From: Allobosea robiniae
GTDB taxonomy: Bacteria; Pseudomonadota; Alphaproteobacteria; Rhizobiales; Beijerinckiaceae
Assembly (NCBI RefSeq): GCF_900102525.1
Contig: NZ_FNBZ01000008.1
Span: 240,557 to 304,556, forward strand
Length of the DNA: 64,000 nucleotides
Direction of reading: 5' to 3'
This document shows positions 26,701 to 34,874 of the stretch, piece by piece. Below the pieces are notes generated by a model that was given only the letters and a program-made list of their open reading frames with translations, made no database searches and was not told where the DNA came from. Position numbers and translations under genes: made by a program. Every line of letters begins with the position of its first letter. Position 1 is the first letter of the stretch.

Positions 26701-27435
26701 CGCGTCTGCACCGAGGTGATGAACAACCGCTATCCCTTCACCAAGGCGAGCACCCGCGACGTGCCGCTCGCCGATTTCGCCCGGCTCTTCGCGCCCGGCC
26801 AGATCATGGACAAATTCTACAAGGAACGGCTGGAGCCTTTCGTCGACACGTCCAAGCCGCAATGGGGCTGGCGCGTCGACAGCCGCGTCGCCCGCGCGCT
26901 CTCGCCGACGACGCTGCGCGAGTTCCAGCGCGCCAGCGAGATCAAGGAGGCCTTCTTCCCGACCGGCGGCAACCTGCCCTCCTTCCAGATGGTGGTGACG
27001 CCGACCGCGCTCTCGGCCGACGCCGCCAATGCCAAGCTGGAGATCAACGGCTTCACGGTGACGAGCCAGCAGGGCGTCAATACGCCGACCCCGGTGATGT
27101 GGCCGGGCGGGGGCGTCGGCAAGACGGCTGTGACGCTGACGCTCGGCGGCGGTAGCGGCAACACTTCCGGCGGCATGTTCAGCGGCGGCTTCTTCTCCTC
27201 CGGCCAGCAAGGCGGCGCCGCGCAGGGCGGCGAGGCCAAGCTCTTCGAGAAGGAAGGCACCTGGTCCTTCTTCCGCCTGCTCGATGCCGGCTCGGTGCTC
27301 AAGCAGGGCGACAATGTCGGGTTCAACCTGAATGCCGGCGGCCGGCAGGTCGGCTATTCCTTCGGCGTCGGCTCGCTCAAGAATCCCTTGATCCTGCCGG
27401 CGCTGCGGGAAATCCGCTGCCCCTCGGGAATATGA
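23797..27435 (+). CDS. tssM: T6SS membrane protein TssM (IcmF)
   Basis: TssM spans the inner membrane and periplasm and forms the channel core. 1212 aa, within family range. Two N-terminal helices (about 8-28 and 45-65) precede a cytoplasmic NTPase-like domain with Walker A GPPGAGKTTAL near residue 120 and VLIDTAGRY; this P-loop is intact, although it is absent in some TssM. A third helix lies near 430-452. The long periplasmic part ends in the IcmF C-terminal beta domain (TWSFFRLLDAGS ... VGYSFGVGSLKNPL). The ribosome site AGGAGGG is strong. With no TssJ gene here, its periplasmic end must meet the outer membrane by other means. Confidence 0.96.
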   Translation: MNLATWLRIVAILIGALALAALIWFGGPFVAFGDVRPFESFWVRLPIAVLLLLGALVWIGFIVIRRRKATAALTEALEKEETTGDGAALSSAMKDALATLKSARGKGSDYLYDLPWYVIIGPPGAGKTTALINSGLKFPLARGATPAAVAGSGGTRYCDWWFAEDAVLIDTAGRYTTQDTDTKAEKSSWFSFLDLLKTNRPRQPINGVLVAISVEDLLTSSPEEIAAHADAIRARLLELHERLKVDFPVYAIFTKADLIAGFNEFFGQLTEPQRRMVWGHTFQTADKTRNMIGDVPPEYDALIERLNERLPDRLQDEHNPTARAQIFGFPSQMATLKRSIVDFLTPVFEPTRYHANATLRGFYFTSGTQEGTPIDQLIGALSRNFGSDHAGAASFSGKGKSYFLTELVQKVVIGESGWVSTDLGAARRTTALRIAGFATVALLSLAALGLWWTSFSRNSDLITATNYGLSDYRSAAAPVLQETTISDRNFSRVLPLLHKLRNMPAGYATKSEPTPTLATFGLSQRDRLQNATEITYQQALERMLRSRIIFRLEEQLEANANNPGFVYEALKVYMMVGGQAKLDRELVTSWMRLDWAENLFPGPANAKGREALEEHLAAMLDLDEGTGEPIVKLNQSLIEQSQRTLRRLSIAERAYELLRTQSRSESQKDWVVSQRGGSDVRLVFEGITGEDLDQIRVPYFYTYDGFQDAFIARLGDIGDQIERERWVLGENLDQQAITAQYATLFPDLMKLYSRDYIASWQRMLKRLKLRPLNADKPRYVALSAISAATSPFKQVLESLRDETQLTKERPNAKKAVAQAAAQAAADTLARRASNALSRLGANLPLAAPGVDRILAGGGADTALGADIESQFKPFHVLVDGDLGRRPVDQLLQTFAEINQNLATAATNPAQSAAANAALVPLIATLRANSSRYPAPFDGMVIQAVNDFEGDATGATVALLRQALAEQVTRVCTEVMNNRYPFTKASTRDVPLADFARLFAPGQIMDKFYKERLEPFVDTSKPQWGWRVDSRVARALSPTTLREFQRASEIKEAFFPTGGNLPSFQMVVTPTALSADAANAKLEINGFTVTSQQGVNTPTPVMWPGGGVGKTAVTLTLGGGSGNTSGGMFSGGFFSSGQQGGAAQGGEAKLFEKEGTWSFFRLLDAGSVLKQGDNVGFNLNAGGRQVGYSFGVGSLKNPLILPALREIRCPSGI

Positions 27436-27439
27436 CCCC

Positions 27440-28147
27440 GTGCCCTGCGGCCTCTTCGGCAAGCTCCCCGCCAAGCGCGACTTCATCGCGCTGAACGCTC
27501 CCTCCGGCTTCCTCGGGGCTTACGAAAAGTGGCTGCAGGGCGGGCTGACCGCGAGCCGGCTCGAACTCGGCAATCGCTGGCAGGAGGCTTATCTCAACGC
27601 CCCGATCTGGCGCTTCTGGCTGGGCGGCGCCCATGGCGGGCAGACGGTTGCGGGCGCCTTCATGCCCTCTGTCGACGGAGTCGGCCGCTATTTCCCGCTG
27701 ACGGTCTTCGCCACCGCCGGCCCGGGCGCCGCGATCCCGCCGCCGGAGCTCGACCCGCAGGACATTTGGTTCGAGGCGATGGAGGATTTCCTGCTTCAGG
27801 CGCTGGAGCCGCAGGCAAGCTATGAGGCCGTCGCGCAGCGCCTCTCCGCCCTGCCCGTCCCCAACGACCATCACCTCGCAGCGCCGCCGCAGGACATGGT
27901 CCGCCTCGCCGACGGCACCATCGTCAGTGCGGCGATCGCCTCCGGCTTCCCGGAGCGATTGGCGGCCTTGCGCGTCGAGGACCACGCGCGGTCCTATGCC
28001 CATGCCTGCTATCTCTGGACGGTGGGCGGCGCGAACTTCGAACCGCTGGCGCTGACCGGCCACGCCTTGCCCGATCCCTATCTCTTCGCCGGCCTGCTCA
28101 CCGGCCGTTTCGACGGCCATCTCGCGCCCGAGCGCGCCGGATCATGA
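27440..28147 (+). CDS. tagF: T6SS-associated protein TagF
   Basis: TagF is a post-translational repressor of T6SS assembly, fused to the PP2C phosphatase in some bacteria and separate here. 235 aa from a GTG at 27440, four bases after the tssM stop. The N-terminal domain is typical: GLFGKLPAKRDFIALNAPSGFLGAYEKWLQGGL, then APIWRFWLGG and GVFMPSVDG-like AGAFMPSVDGVGRYFPLTVFA. The C-terminal half (140-235) is less conserved. Operon position between tssM and pppA supports the regulatory role. Confidence 0.93.
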   Translation: MPCGLFGKLPAKRDFIALNAPSGFLGAYEKWLQGGLTASRLELGNRWQEAYLNAPIWRFWLGGAHGGQTVAGAFMPSVDGVGRYFPLTVFATAGPGAAIPPPELDPQDIWFEAMEDFLLQALEPQASYEAVAQRLSALPVPNDHHLAAPPQDMVRLADGTIVSAAIASGFPERLAALRVEDHARSYAHACYLWTVGGANFEPLALTGHALPDPYLFAGLLTGRFDGHLAPERAGS

Positions 28148-28157
28148 GGGCGATGCC

Positions 28158-28952
28158 ATGAACGACGCCCAGCGCCGGAATCCGGATTTCGAGACCGGCT
28201 GCATCAGCCACACCGGCAAGGTCCGCAAGGCCAACGAGGACAATTTCATCCTGCGCCCGGAAATCGGCCTCTGGGCCGTCGCCGACGGCATGGGCGGGCA
28301 CGAGAACGGCGCGCTCGCCAGCGCGACCGTGGTCGCGGCGCTGGAGGCGGTCGGTGCCGCCGGCTCGGCGCCCGACCTGCTCGCGATGCTCGAAGCCGGC
28401 ATCCTCAAGGCCAATGACGAATTGCGCGAAGAGATCGGCCGCCGCGGCGCGACCATGGGCGCGACGCTGGTCTGCCTGCTCATCCATCAGCGCCATTTCG
28501 CCTGCCTCTGGTCCGGCGACAGCCGCATCTACCTCGTTCGCAGCGGCCGCATCGCGCAGGTCTCGCGCGATCACACCGAGGTCCAGGACATGGTCGATCG
28601 CGGTCTCCTCACCAGCGACGAGGCGAAGCGCTCGCCGCGCCGGCACATCATCACCCATGCGATCGGCGTGCACGACACGCCGGAACTCGACCTCGAGAAC
28701 GGCGAGATCGCCGATGGCGACGTCTTCCTGCTCTGCTCGGATGGGCTGACCGAGCATGTTGCCGACGCGGAGATGCTGGCCGCCGTCGAGGCCGGCGGCG
28801 CACAGGAGGCCTGCGACGCCCTGCTGGCGCTCACGCTGGAGCGCGGCGCGCGCGACAACGTTACCGTCGTCATCGTGCGCTATCGACAGGGGGCGAGCGA
28901 AAGGACACGCTGGATGCCGAACCGGTCCGGGCGAGGAGGCAATACGCCATGA
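28158..28952 (+). CDS. pppA: T6SS PP2C-family serine/threonine phosphatase PppA
   Basis: It removes the phosphate placed by PpkA and so turns the T6SS off. 264 aa with intact PP2C metal-binding motifs: RKANEDNF (about 22-29), VADGMGGHENG, SGDSRIYLVRSG, LCSDGLTEHV and the C-terminal GARDNVTVVIV. There is no membrane segment. It overlaps the ppkA start by four bases, so kinase and phosphatase are translationally coupled. Confidence 0.95.
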   Translation: MNDAQRRNPDFETGCISHTGKVRKANEDNFILRPEIGLWAVADGMGGHENGALASATVVAALEAVGAAGSAPDLLAMLEAGILKANDELREEIGRRGATMGATLVCLLIHQRHFACLWSGDSRIYLVRSGRIAQVSRDHTEVQDMVDRGLLTSDEAKRSPRRHIITHAIGVHDTPELDLENGEIADGDVFLLCSDGLTEHVADAEMLAAVEAGGAQEACDALLALTLERGARDNVTVVIVRYRQGASERTRWMPNRSGRGGNTP

Positions 28953-31081
28953 GCGACGACTCCGAGCGCACCGTCTTCGTGCCCCGCGCCAATGCCCGCA
29001 TCGGCACGAAGCTCAACGGCATCTATGAGATCGAGAGCCTGATCGCCGTCGGCGGCATGGGCGAGGTCTACAAGGGCCGCGCGATCCAGACCGGCGACGC
29101 TGTGGCGATCAAGATGATCCGCCCCGACATGGCGCGCGATGACGCCGTGCTCGCCCTGTTCCGGCGCGAGGCGGCAGCCCTGCACAACCTCTACAACGAG
29201 GCCATCGTCCGCTACTACGTCTTCGCCATCGATCCGGTGAGCGAGACGCCCTATCTCGCGATGGAATTCGTCGACGGCCAGCCGCTCTCCGAGCGTATCC
29301 AGCAAGGCCCGCTCAGCGTCGAGGAAGCCGACATCCTGCGCCAGCGCGTGGGCCCAGGCCTGCATGCCGCGCACCGGCTCGGCATCATCCATCGCGACAT
29401 CTCGCCCGACAACATCATCCTGCCGGGCGGCGATCCCTCCCGCGCCAAGATCATCGATTTCGGCATCGCCCGCTCCAGCATCCTCGGCGAGGGCACGGTG
29501 ATCGGTTCCGGCTTCGCCGGCAAATACAACTACGTCTCGCCCGAGCAGCTCGGCCTCTTCGGCGGCGAGGTCAGCGGCCGCTCGGACATGTATTCCTTCG
29601 CGCTGGTGCTGGCCCAGGCCCTGACCGGCCGCGCCATCGACATGGGCGGGTCCCAGGTCGACATCATCGACAAGCGCCGCCGCCTGCCCGATCTTTCGGG
29701 GGTCGATGCGCGCATCCGGCCTCTGCTTGCGCGCATGCTGGCGCCAGACCCGAAGGACCGCCCTGCCGACATGGCCGAGGTCGCAGCCTGGCAGGCGCCC
29801 GCGCCGGGCAGGAAGGCCGCTGCCAAGGCAGCGGCCGGCCATACGACTACGGGCAAGCCGGGGCGCTCGCCCCTGCCGCTCGTCGCCGGCATTGCGGCGC
29901 TCGCCGTGCTGGCGGGCGGCGGCTTCTATGCCTGGACGACGCTCGATGGCGGACAGGCGGCGCGGGTCGCGAACAACGATCCGCCGCCGCTTGCGGAGCA
30001 GCCTTCGACCAGCGCGCCGGCCCCGACAACGAACGCGCCGCCCGCCTTGACCGAAGTCCCCGCGGCACAGCCCCCTGCGACAAGCGCTCCACCCGCGCTC
30101 ACCGAAGCGCCGGCGCAGCCATCCGCATCCGCGACACCGAACCCCGCCGTCGAGACGCCCCCTCCCGCGCCGCCCCCGGTGACGCAGCCTCCCGCGGCGC
30201 AAACGCCTCCGCCTCAGACGCAGCGGCCGCAGCGGCCTCCATCCGGCCCGTCGGGATCGCAGGTCGCCGTCAATACCGAGCCGCCGCAACAGCAGGCGCC
30301 GGTGCGTCCGCCCGTGGCCGAGCCCGCCGTCAAGCCGCCCGTCGCCATCGAGATCAAGCCGCCGGAGCCGCCACCCGTCACCGTGGTGGTCGCCCCGCCT
30401 CCCGCCAGCCAAAGCGTCGCGCCGCCGCAGGTCGCCGCGATGGCGCCCGAACCCGAGCCGCGCACGCCGGCCGAGCGGATCGAGCGCTATGTCCGCGACT
30501 ATGATGGCGGCTCCTGCTTCTTCCTCTGGCCGCTCGAAATCGGAGACCGCAAGGCGACGCTGGAAGGCTTCGGCAGCAACTCGGCGCCTTTCGTCGCCTT
30601 CGACGGGGCCTTCAAGGCGGCGCAGGGTTTCGAGGCGCAGATCCACCTGCGGCCAATGACCGAGGCCCAGTGCCCGATGGTCGATTTCCTGCGCCGGCCC
30701 GGCATCGCCATCGACCGCAGCCCGAAAATCCAGATCGGCGCCTTCAACATGAAGAGCGGCGAGATCCTCAACGGCTCGGTCGAGGCCGGCGGCGGCCAGA
30801 ACCTCGACGTCGTGCTGATCGGCGATGACGGGCTCGTCTACAACCTCTCCAGCTTCGCGAAACGCGAGGGCGGCAAGGTGATCTTCAACCTCAAGCTTGA
30901 ATCGACCGGCGGCTCGGCCCGCCCGCAGACCGTGCTCGCGCTGGTCACCAAGGAGGCCCTGCCGGCACTCTCCGGCCCCAATCCGTCTCCCGCGAGCGAA
31001 TTCTTCGCCAACCTCAAGCTCGACCTCGCCCGCCAGAGCGGCAAGCTCGGCCTGGGGATCAAGTATTTCCGGATCGAGTGA
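28949..31081 (+). CDS. ppkA: T6SS serine/threonine kinase PpkA
   Basis: Membrane-spanning Hanks-type kinase that starts threonine-phosphorylation activation of the T6SS. 710 aa. The kinase domain (about 25-285) has a glycine loop (VGGMGEVY), VAIK lysine, HRDISPDN catalytic loop, DFGIARS and SPEQ, so all catalytic residues are present. One transmembrane helix lies near 308-330, followed by a long Pro/Ala/Thr-rich periplasmic spacer (345-500). The C-terminal periplasmic domain (about 505-710) has two Cys (GGSCFFLWPLEIGDR and EAQCPMVDF) that could form a disulfide. The domain is presumably a sensor; its ligand is unknown. Last gene of the operon, followed by a strong hairpin. Confidence 0.94.
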   Translation: MSDDSERTVFVPRANARIGTKLNGIYEIESLIAVGGMGEVYKGRAIQTGDAVAIKMIRPDMARDDAVLALFRREAAALHNLYNEAIVRYYVFAIDPVSETPYLAMEFVDGQPLSERIQQGPLSVEEADILRQRVGPGLHAAHRLGIIHRDISPDNIILPGGDPSRAKIIDFGIARSSILGEGTVIGSGFAGKYNYVSPEQLGLFGGEVSGRSDMYSFALVLAQALTGRAIDMGGSQVDIIDKRRRLPDLSGVDARIRPLLARMLAPDPKDRPADMAEVAAWQAPAPGRKAAAKAAAGHTTTGKPGRSPLPLVAGIAALAVLAGGGFYAWTTLDGGQAARVANNDPPPLAEQPSTSAPAPTTNAPPALTEVPAAQPPATSAPPALTEAPAQPSASATPNPAVETPPPAPPPVTQPPAAQTPPPQTQRPQRPPSGPSGSQVAVNTEPPQQQAPVRPPVAEPAVKPPVAIEIKPPEPPPVTVVVAPPPASQSVAPPQVAAMAPEPEPRTPAERIERYVRDYDGGSCFFLWPLEIGDRKATLEGFGSNSAPFVAFDGAFKAAQGFEAQIHLRPMTEAQCPMVDFLRRPGIAIDRSPKIQIGAFNMKSGEILNGSVEAGGGQNLDVVLIGDDGLVYNLSSFAKREGGKVIFNLKLESTGGSARPQTVLALVTKEALPALSGPNPSPASEFFANLKLDLARQSGKLGLGIKYFRIE

Positions 31082-31096
31082 AGCGGCGATCGGCCT

Positions 31097-31127
31097 CTTC
31101 CCTTCTCCCGCAAGGGGAGAAGGGAAG
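31097..31127. terminator. Hairpin between convergent ppkA and the 92-aa gene
   Basis: Perfect 13-bp stem (31097-31109 with 31115-31127) with five-base loop, 15 bp after the ppkA stop and 6 bp before the end of the opposing gene. It lacks a long T-tract but is placed as a bidirectional terminator; the same motif is common at gene ends in related genomes. Confidence 0.6.
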
Positions 31128-31132
31128 TCCGC

Positions 31133-31411
31133 TCAATCCTCCCGATAAAGCACGCCCCATTCGTCCTGCCAGATTCCGGCCTTGTCCTCGACCACGATCG
31201 GCGCCTGGATCTCGTTGGCGAGGCGGATCGCGGTGCGGAAGGCATCCTTCGCCGCCAGTTCATCGCTGACGAAATCATTGACCAGATGCCCGCCGGCGAG
31301 ATCGGCCGGACAGAGCACATGCCCGAAGGCCTCCCCGCCGCGCTCCGACAGCCTGAGCGTGATCGCATCGGTCGGCGGTTCGTCGACTTGCTCGAAACGG
31401 TTGGCCGGCAT
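31133..31411 (-). CDS. Small conserved-type protein of unknown function
   Basis: 92 aa with no signal peptide or membrane segment; acidic, starting MPANRFEQVDEPPTD with an AGGAG ribosome site. The sequence reads like a small folded cytoplasmic domain (LADLAGG-type loop CPADLAGGHLVNDFVSDELAAKDAFRTAIRLANEI then APIVVEDKAGIWQDEWGVLY). Similar short proteins are, in my recollection, common single genes in Rhizobiales genomes, with no assigned function. It follows the transglycosylase fusion gene by 68 bp on the same strand. I infer no function. Confidence 0.65.
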   Translation of the reverse strand: MPANRFEQVDEPPTDAITLRLSERGGEAFGHVLCPADLAGGHLVNDFVSDELAAKDAFRTAIRLANEIQAPIVVEDKAGIWQDEWGVLYRED

Positions 31412-31479
31412 GGGTTTTCTCCTTTCGCTGCTCTCGGAGAGCGGTGGCCGCGAGCGGGCGCGCGCGCGGCGTCAGCAGG

Positions 31480-33252
31480 TCATTTCTTCGGTTGCGGCCG
31501 GGCGATGCCCCCGCCCCCGCCGGGCCTGACCGCGCTGTAGCGATCGAGCCTGATCTTGATCATGTCGTTGAACTTCTTGTGGACCTCGGAAACGGTGAGC
31601 ACCTTCGTCTCGCCGCCGGAACCCGCATAGAAGATCGGCCGGTTGGCCTGCGCCGGCCGGGGCAGCAATTCGGCCGCCTTGACGCCGGGCTGCTCCTCCA
31701 TCGTCTCGATGAAGGTCTGCGCCGCGTCGGGACCGAGGAAGTGGATCAGGTAGATCTCGCCGCCGGTGAGATGGCGCCCGAGCGCCCGCTCCAGCCTGAG
31801 TGTGTCGCGCTTCAGCATCTCGGCCGCCAGCAGCGCCGAGATATAAGGCTCGCGCCGCATGTCGAGGATGCGCTGGCGCTGGGAACCATCGGTCACAACG
31901 AATTGCCGGCCGGACCTGCCGATCAGTTTCACGTCGGCGGCGAGCCCGTGCTTCGTCCCGAATTCGTAGATCACGCCAAGCCAGGTCTGCTCGATGAACT
32001 GGTAGAGCCCGGTCGCCGAGGAGGTCTGCGCCTTCACCGCCGTCGAGAACGAGGACTCCTTGTCGGCCACCGCCATCAGCAGGGTCGGGTCGGCGCCGAC
32101 GACCTTGCTCGCGCGCACGATCAGGTCGACGAGGTGGCGGCGGATCTTGATCGGCCCGAAGGTCAGCACCTGATCGGGGTCGCCACTGGAGATCTGCGGC
32201 GGCGGCTGCGGCGCACCGCTTGGCGAGACAGGCCCCGGCGGCGGCCCGCTCTGCATCTTCGGCGGCACCAGCAGGATGTTGGACGGCAATTGCAACTGGT
32301 TGACCGGAACCTGCTGGGTCGGCGCATCCTCCTGTGGCTTGATCGCCGCCAGCGACGGATCGTTGTCGAGGGCGAACTGGGCGGCCTGCCGCGCGCCCTC
32401 CAGGTCCTGCTCGACCGAGGACAGGATCAGCGAGGGCCGGGCCGGCGCGTCCTTGAGCGCCGGAGCCTCGACGGCCGCGATCTCGATGCCCCGCTCCGGC
32501 TCCGGCCGCTCCTGCTGCTGAAGCCGGGCATAGGCAAGGCCGAGCACAGCCGCGGTCACGCAGGCAGCGCCGGCTGCCACGGCAGCGATCGCCTTGCGCC
32601 CGGAGGCGGCCTTCTTCGGCGACGTCGTGGGTGATCCGGCAGTGTCCGCAGGCTTCGCGGACGGCGTTGGCGGAGCAGCAGCTGGGGCTTGAGCGGGAGA
32701 CGGAGCTGGCATGGCGGCAACGGGCCGGGCCGGGGCCGATCGCGGCGGCTCCATGCTCCCCTTCCGCGCAGCAGCGGCAGCACCGGGAACCACGGCGAGC
32801 GATGGGGGTGCAGGGGGCGACGGCGTGGGGACCGCTTCCGGCTTCCCCATCACCAGGCTCCGCAGCTTCTCCAGCCAACCCGCGTCGCCTCGCCCGGCGA
32901 GCCCTGCCAGATCGTCGGCAAGGCGCTGCGCCATGACTTGCGGCACGCCTGCATCGCGCGCGATCGCACTGACGGCAGCCTTGCCCGGTTGTTCCGACAC
33001 CACCTTCAGCGCGTAGAACCAGAGCTGCAGCGGCGTACGTCGGCTTTCCAGCGGCGTCCCGGCCGCCGGATGGATCATGTAGTTGCAATACTGGCAGGCG
33101 AAACCGCGCAATTTCGGGCGCGGCTCGAACTGTGCCGGCCGGCCGCAGGCGGGGCATTTCAGGCTCGTTCCGCCATGGCGCAGCCGCATCAGCGCGGCGA
33201 GGCAAGCCTCCTCCGGAAACAGCGCCTGGAATTGCCGGAAGCGCTCGCTCAT
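31480..33252 (-). CDS. IS1595-type zinc ribbon + membrane anchor + lytic transglycosylase fusion
   Basis: 590 aa with an unusual order. Residues 10-115 match the N-terminal part of IS1595-family transposases. There is a zinc ribbon with CPAC (33-36) and CQYC (53-56), then the diagnostic GTPLESRRTPLQLWFYALKVVSEQPG, then a helix-turn-helix-like AIARDAGVPQVMAQRLADDL. No DDE catalytic domain follows. A Pro/Ala-rich linker (140-215), one membrane helix (about 220-241) and another disordered stretch lead to a periplasmic SLT-type transglycosylase domain from about 365. That domain has ADPTLLMAVADKESSF with catalytic Glu399 and SSATGLYQFIEQTW. Predicted topology: zinc ribbon inside, enzyme outside. 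It may cut peptidoglycan for T6SS assembly, since it lies beside ppkA. The transglycosylase call is strong; the zinc-ribbon role is unknown. Confidence 0.85.
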   Translation of the reverse strand: MSERFRQFQALFPEEACLAALMRLRHGGTSLKCPACGRPAQFEPRPKLRGFACQYCNYMIHPAAGTPLESRRTPLQLWFYALKVVSEQPGKAAVSAIARDAGVPQVMAQRLADDLAGLAGRGDAGWLEKLRSLVMGKPEAVPTPSPPAPPSLAVVPGAAAAARKGSMEPPRSAPARPVAAMPAPSPAQAPAAAPPTPSAKPADTAGSPTTSPKKAASGRKAIAAVAAGAACVTAAVLGLAYARLQQQERPEPERGIEIAAVEAPALKDAPARPSLILSSVEQDLEGARQAAQFALDNDPSLAAIKPQEDAPTQQVPVNQLQLPSNILLVPPKMQSGPPPGPVSPSGAPQPPPQISSGDPDQVLTFGPIKIRRHLVDLIVRASKVVGADPTLLMAVADKESSFSTAVKAQTSSATGLYQFIEQTWLGVIYEFGTKHGLAADVKLIGRSGRQFVVTDGSQRQRILDMRREPYISALLAAEMLKRDTLRLERALGRHLTGGEIYLIHFLGPDAAQTFIETMEEQPGVKAAELLPRPAQANRPIFYAGSGGETKVLTVSEVHKKFNDMIKIRLDRYSAVRPGGGGGIARPQPKK

Positions 33253-33317
33253 TCCGCTGGCCTGCGCTCCATCGCCCCTGCCGCAAGGTTACCCCTCAGT
33301 GGGGCGCTTCACAATCG

Positions 33318-34874
33318 TCACGCCCGCAGCAGCCCGAGGCGCGCGACATCCTTCAGATGCATCGCCACCTCCTCCGCCGTCGCCCGCTCCGGCAGGCCTG
33401 GCACGGCCGCGCCGGCGGCGCGGGCCTCGTCGAGGAAGGCGTTCATCGCGTCGAGCAACATGCGCTGGTCACGCGAACCGTCGAGCAGGCTGACGAATTT
33501 GCGCACGACGACGCCGTCGAGCTGAACGGTCCGGTGGCGCAGGTCGGTGACCTCGGCCGAGCTCGAGGCCTGCCAGCGCGCGATCTCGCTGGCTGCGGGT
33601 TTCTCGCTGATTGCCGTCGTCAGCGGCGGCGCCTCCAACCTGATATCCAGCAATCCTGCTTTGAAGATCGCGATCAGGGCTTCGTCGAGCCGGGCGATCT
33701 CATGCGCGCGGTCTGGCCCGAGTTCGCCCGCAGCGTCGCGGCATGCGCGCTCCACCAGTTCGTCCCAGGCGATGCTCGCCGGCCAGATCGTGCTCAGGAT
33801 GGCGAGCGCGGCCTTGCCCACCGGCAGGTCGACGGCAAGTTGCACGCCTTCGTCAAAGCTGAAGCGCTGGACGCCCGGCTTGGTCTCCTTCTCGACCGGG
33901 GGCGCCAGCCGCGCGTTGGCGGCGAGATGATAGGGCTTGAGCGACCCCGGCCGAACGCCGCGCCTGAGCGGGATATCCGCCCGGCACAGCAGCGTCTCGC
34001 GGAAGGCCCGTCCGATCAGCAGGTCGAGCGTCTGCTCGCGCAGCGCCATCTGCTCCAGCGGCATCCGGTCGAGCATCTGCTGGGCCGGCCCCTTGGCGGC
34101 ACCGTAGAGGTTGGGGAACGAGGCCTCGGCCAGGAATTGCAGCCCGTGCCGCTCGGCCGACGACAGCACCTCATGCAGCGCGAAGGCGCGTGCGCCAGGG
34201 TTGAGATCGTCGTGATAGAGGACGTTGTCGGGCAGTTCGTCGATCTGCTTCAGTCGTTGCCGCAGCGCCGCGCCGTGAAAGCTATCGGGATCGCTGGCCT
34301 CGGCGATCTCCTTCAGGGCGGCGCGGGCGACCCTGACCCGCTCGCGCGGATCGTCGATATCGCGCACCGCGAACAACATGACGTCGCGCGCGAGATCACG
34401 CAGCCGGCAGCCGGGCAGCGCATTGTAGCTGACATAAGCGACGCCCTGCGGCGCCAGCAATTGCCCGAACAGGGCGACGATCCGCTCGCGCACGACATCC
34501 GGCACCCAGGAATAGACGCCATGGACGATGATGTAGTCGAAGGTCCCGATCTCCCCGCCCACAGCGAGGATGTTGCGCTGCTCGAAGGCGAGATTGGTCA
34601 GGCCCAGTTCCGACGCGTTGGTATGCGCCTGCCGGATCGAGTCGCCGCTGAGGTCGATGCCGAGAAAGTGGCTGCCGGGATATTGCGCGGCCATCGGGAT
34701 GAGGTTGCCGCCACGCCCGCAGCCGAGTTCGAGCACGCGCATGGCCATCGGCAGCGCCGGGTCCATGCCATGGAAATGCGCGATGGTTGCCAATCGCGAT
34801 GGGTGGGTCTGCGAGAAGGAGTGGCCGGGATAGGCCACGACGTCATAGGGATTGATGGCTGGATCGCTGGTCAT
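33318..34874 (-). CDS. Class I methyltransferase with PKMT-type regulatory region
   Basis: 518 aa. The N-terminal Rossmann domain has SAM motif I VLELGCGRGGNLIPMA (about 47-62), GIDLSGDSIRQAH and the HGVYSWVPD motif. A methyltransferase-regulatory domain follows (about 220-300; FHGAALRQRLKQI ... DDLNPGARAFALHEVL ... LQFLAEASF). A C-terminal helical region (380-518) resembles the protein lysine methyltransferases that modify outer-membrane proteins in Rickettsia. It probably methylates a protein rather than a small metabolite. No partner is fixed by operon structure: it is 66 bp upstream of the transglycosylase fusion on the same strand. T6SS or surface-protein targets are inference. Confidence 0.85.
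   Translation of the reverse strand: MTSDPAINPYDVVAYPGHSFSQTHPSRLATIAHFHGMDPALPMAMRVLELGCGRGGNLIPMAAQYPGSHFLGIDLSGDSIRQAHTNASELGLTNLAFEQRNILAVGGEIGTFDYIIVHGVYSWVPDVVRERIVALFGQLLAPQGVAYVSYNALPGCRLRDLARDVMLFAVRDIDDPRERVRVARAALKEIAEASDPDSFHGAALRQRLKQIDELPDNVLYHDDLNPGARAFALHEVLSSAERHGLQFLAEASFPNLYGAAKGPAQQMLDRMPLEQMALREQTLDLLIGRAFRETLLCRADIPLRRGVRPGSLKPYHLAANARLAPPVEKETKPGVQRFSFDEGVQLAVDLPVGKAALAILSTIWPASIAWDELVERACRDAAGELGPDRAHEIARLDEALIAIFKAGLLDIRLEAPPLTTAISEKPAASEIARWQASSSAEVTDLRHRTVQLDGVVVRKFVSLLDGSRDQRMLLDAMNAFLDEARAAGAAVPGLPERATAEEVAMHLKDVARLGLLRA

Noticed and set aside
24196..27486. Very long minus-strand open frame opposite tssM
   Set aside because: Arg/Gly/Asp-rich composition typical of antisense frames in GC-rich DNA; tssM on the plus strand is complete with motifs.
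3478..31081. T6SS locus as a contractile prophage
   Set aside because: ClpV, TssK/L/M, TagF, PpkA/PppA and FHA genes are T6SS-specific; no phage head, tail-fibre or lysis genes.
31480..33252. Intact IS1595 insertion sequence
   Set aside because: Only the zinc ribbon and HTH-like part is present; no DDE domain, terminal inverted repeats or target duplication were seen.
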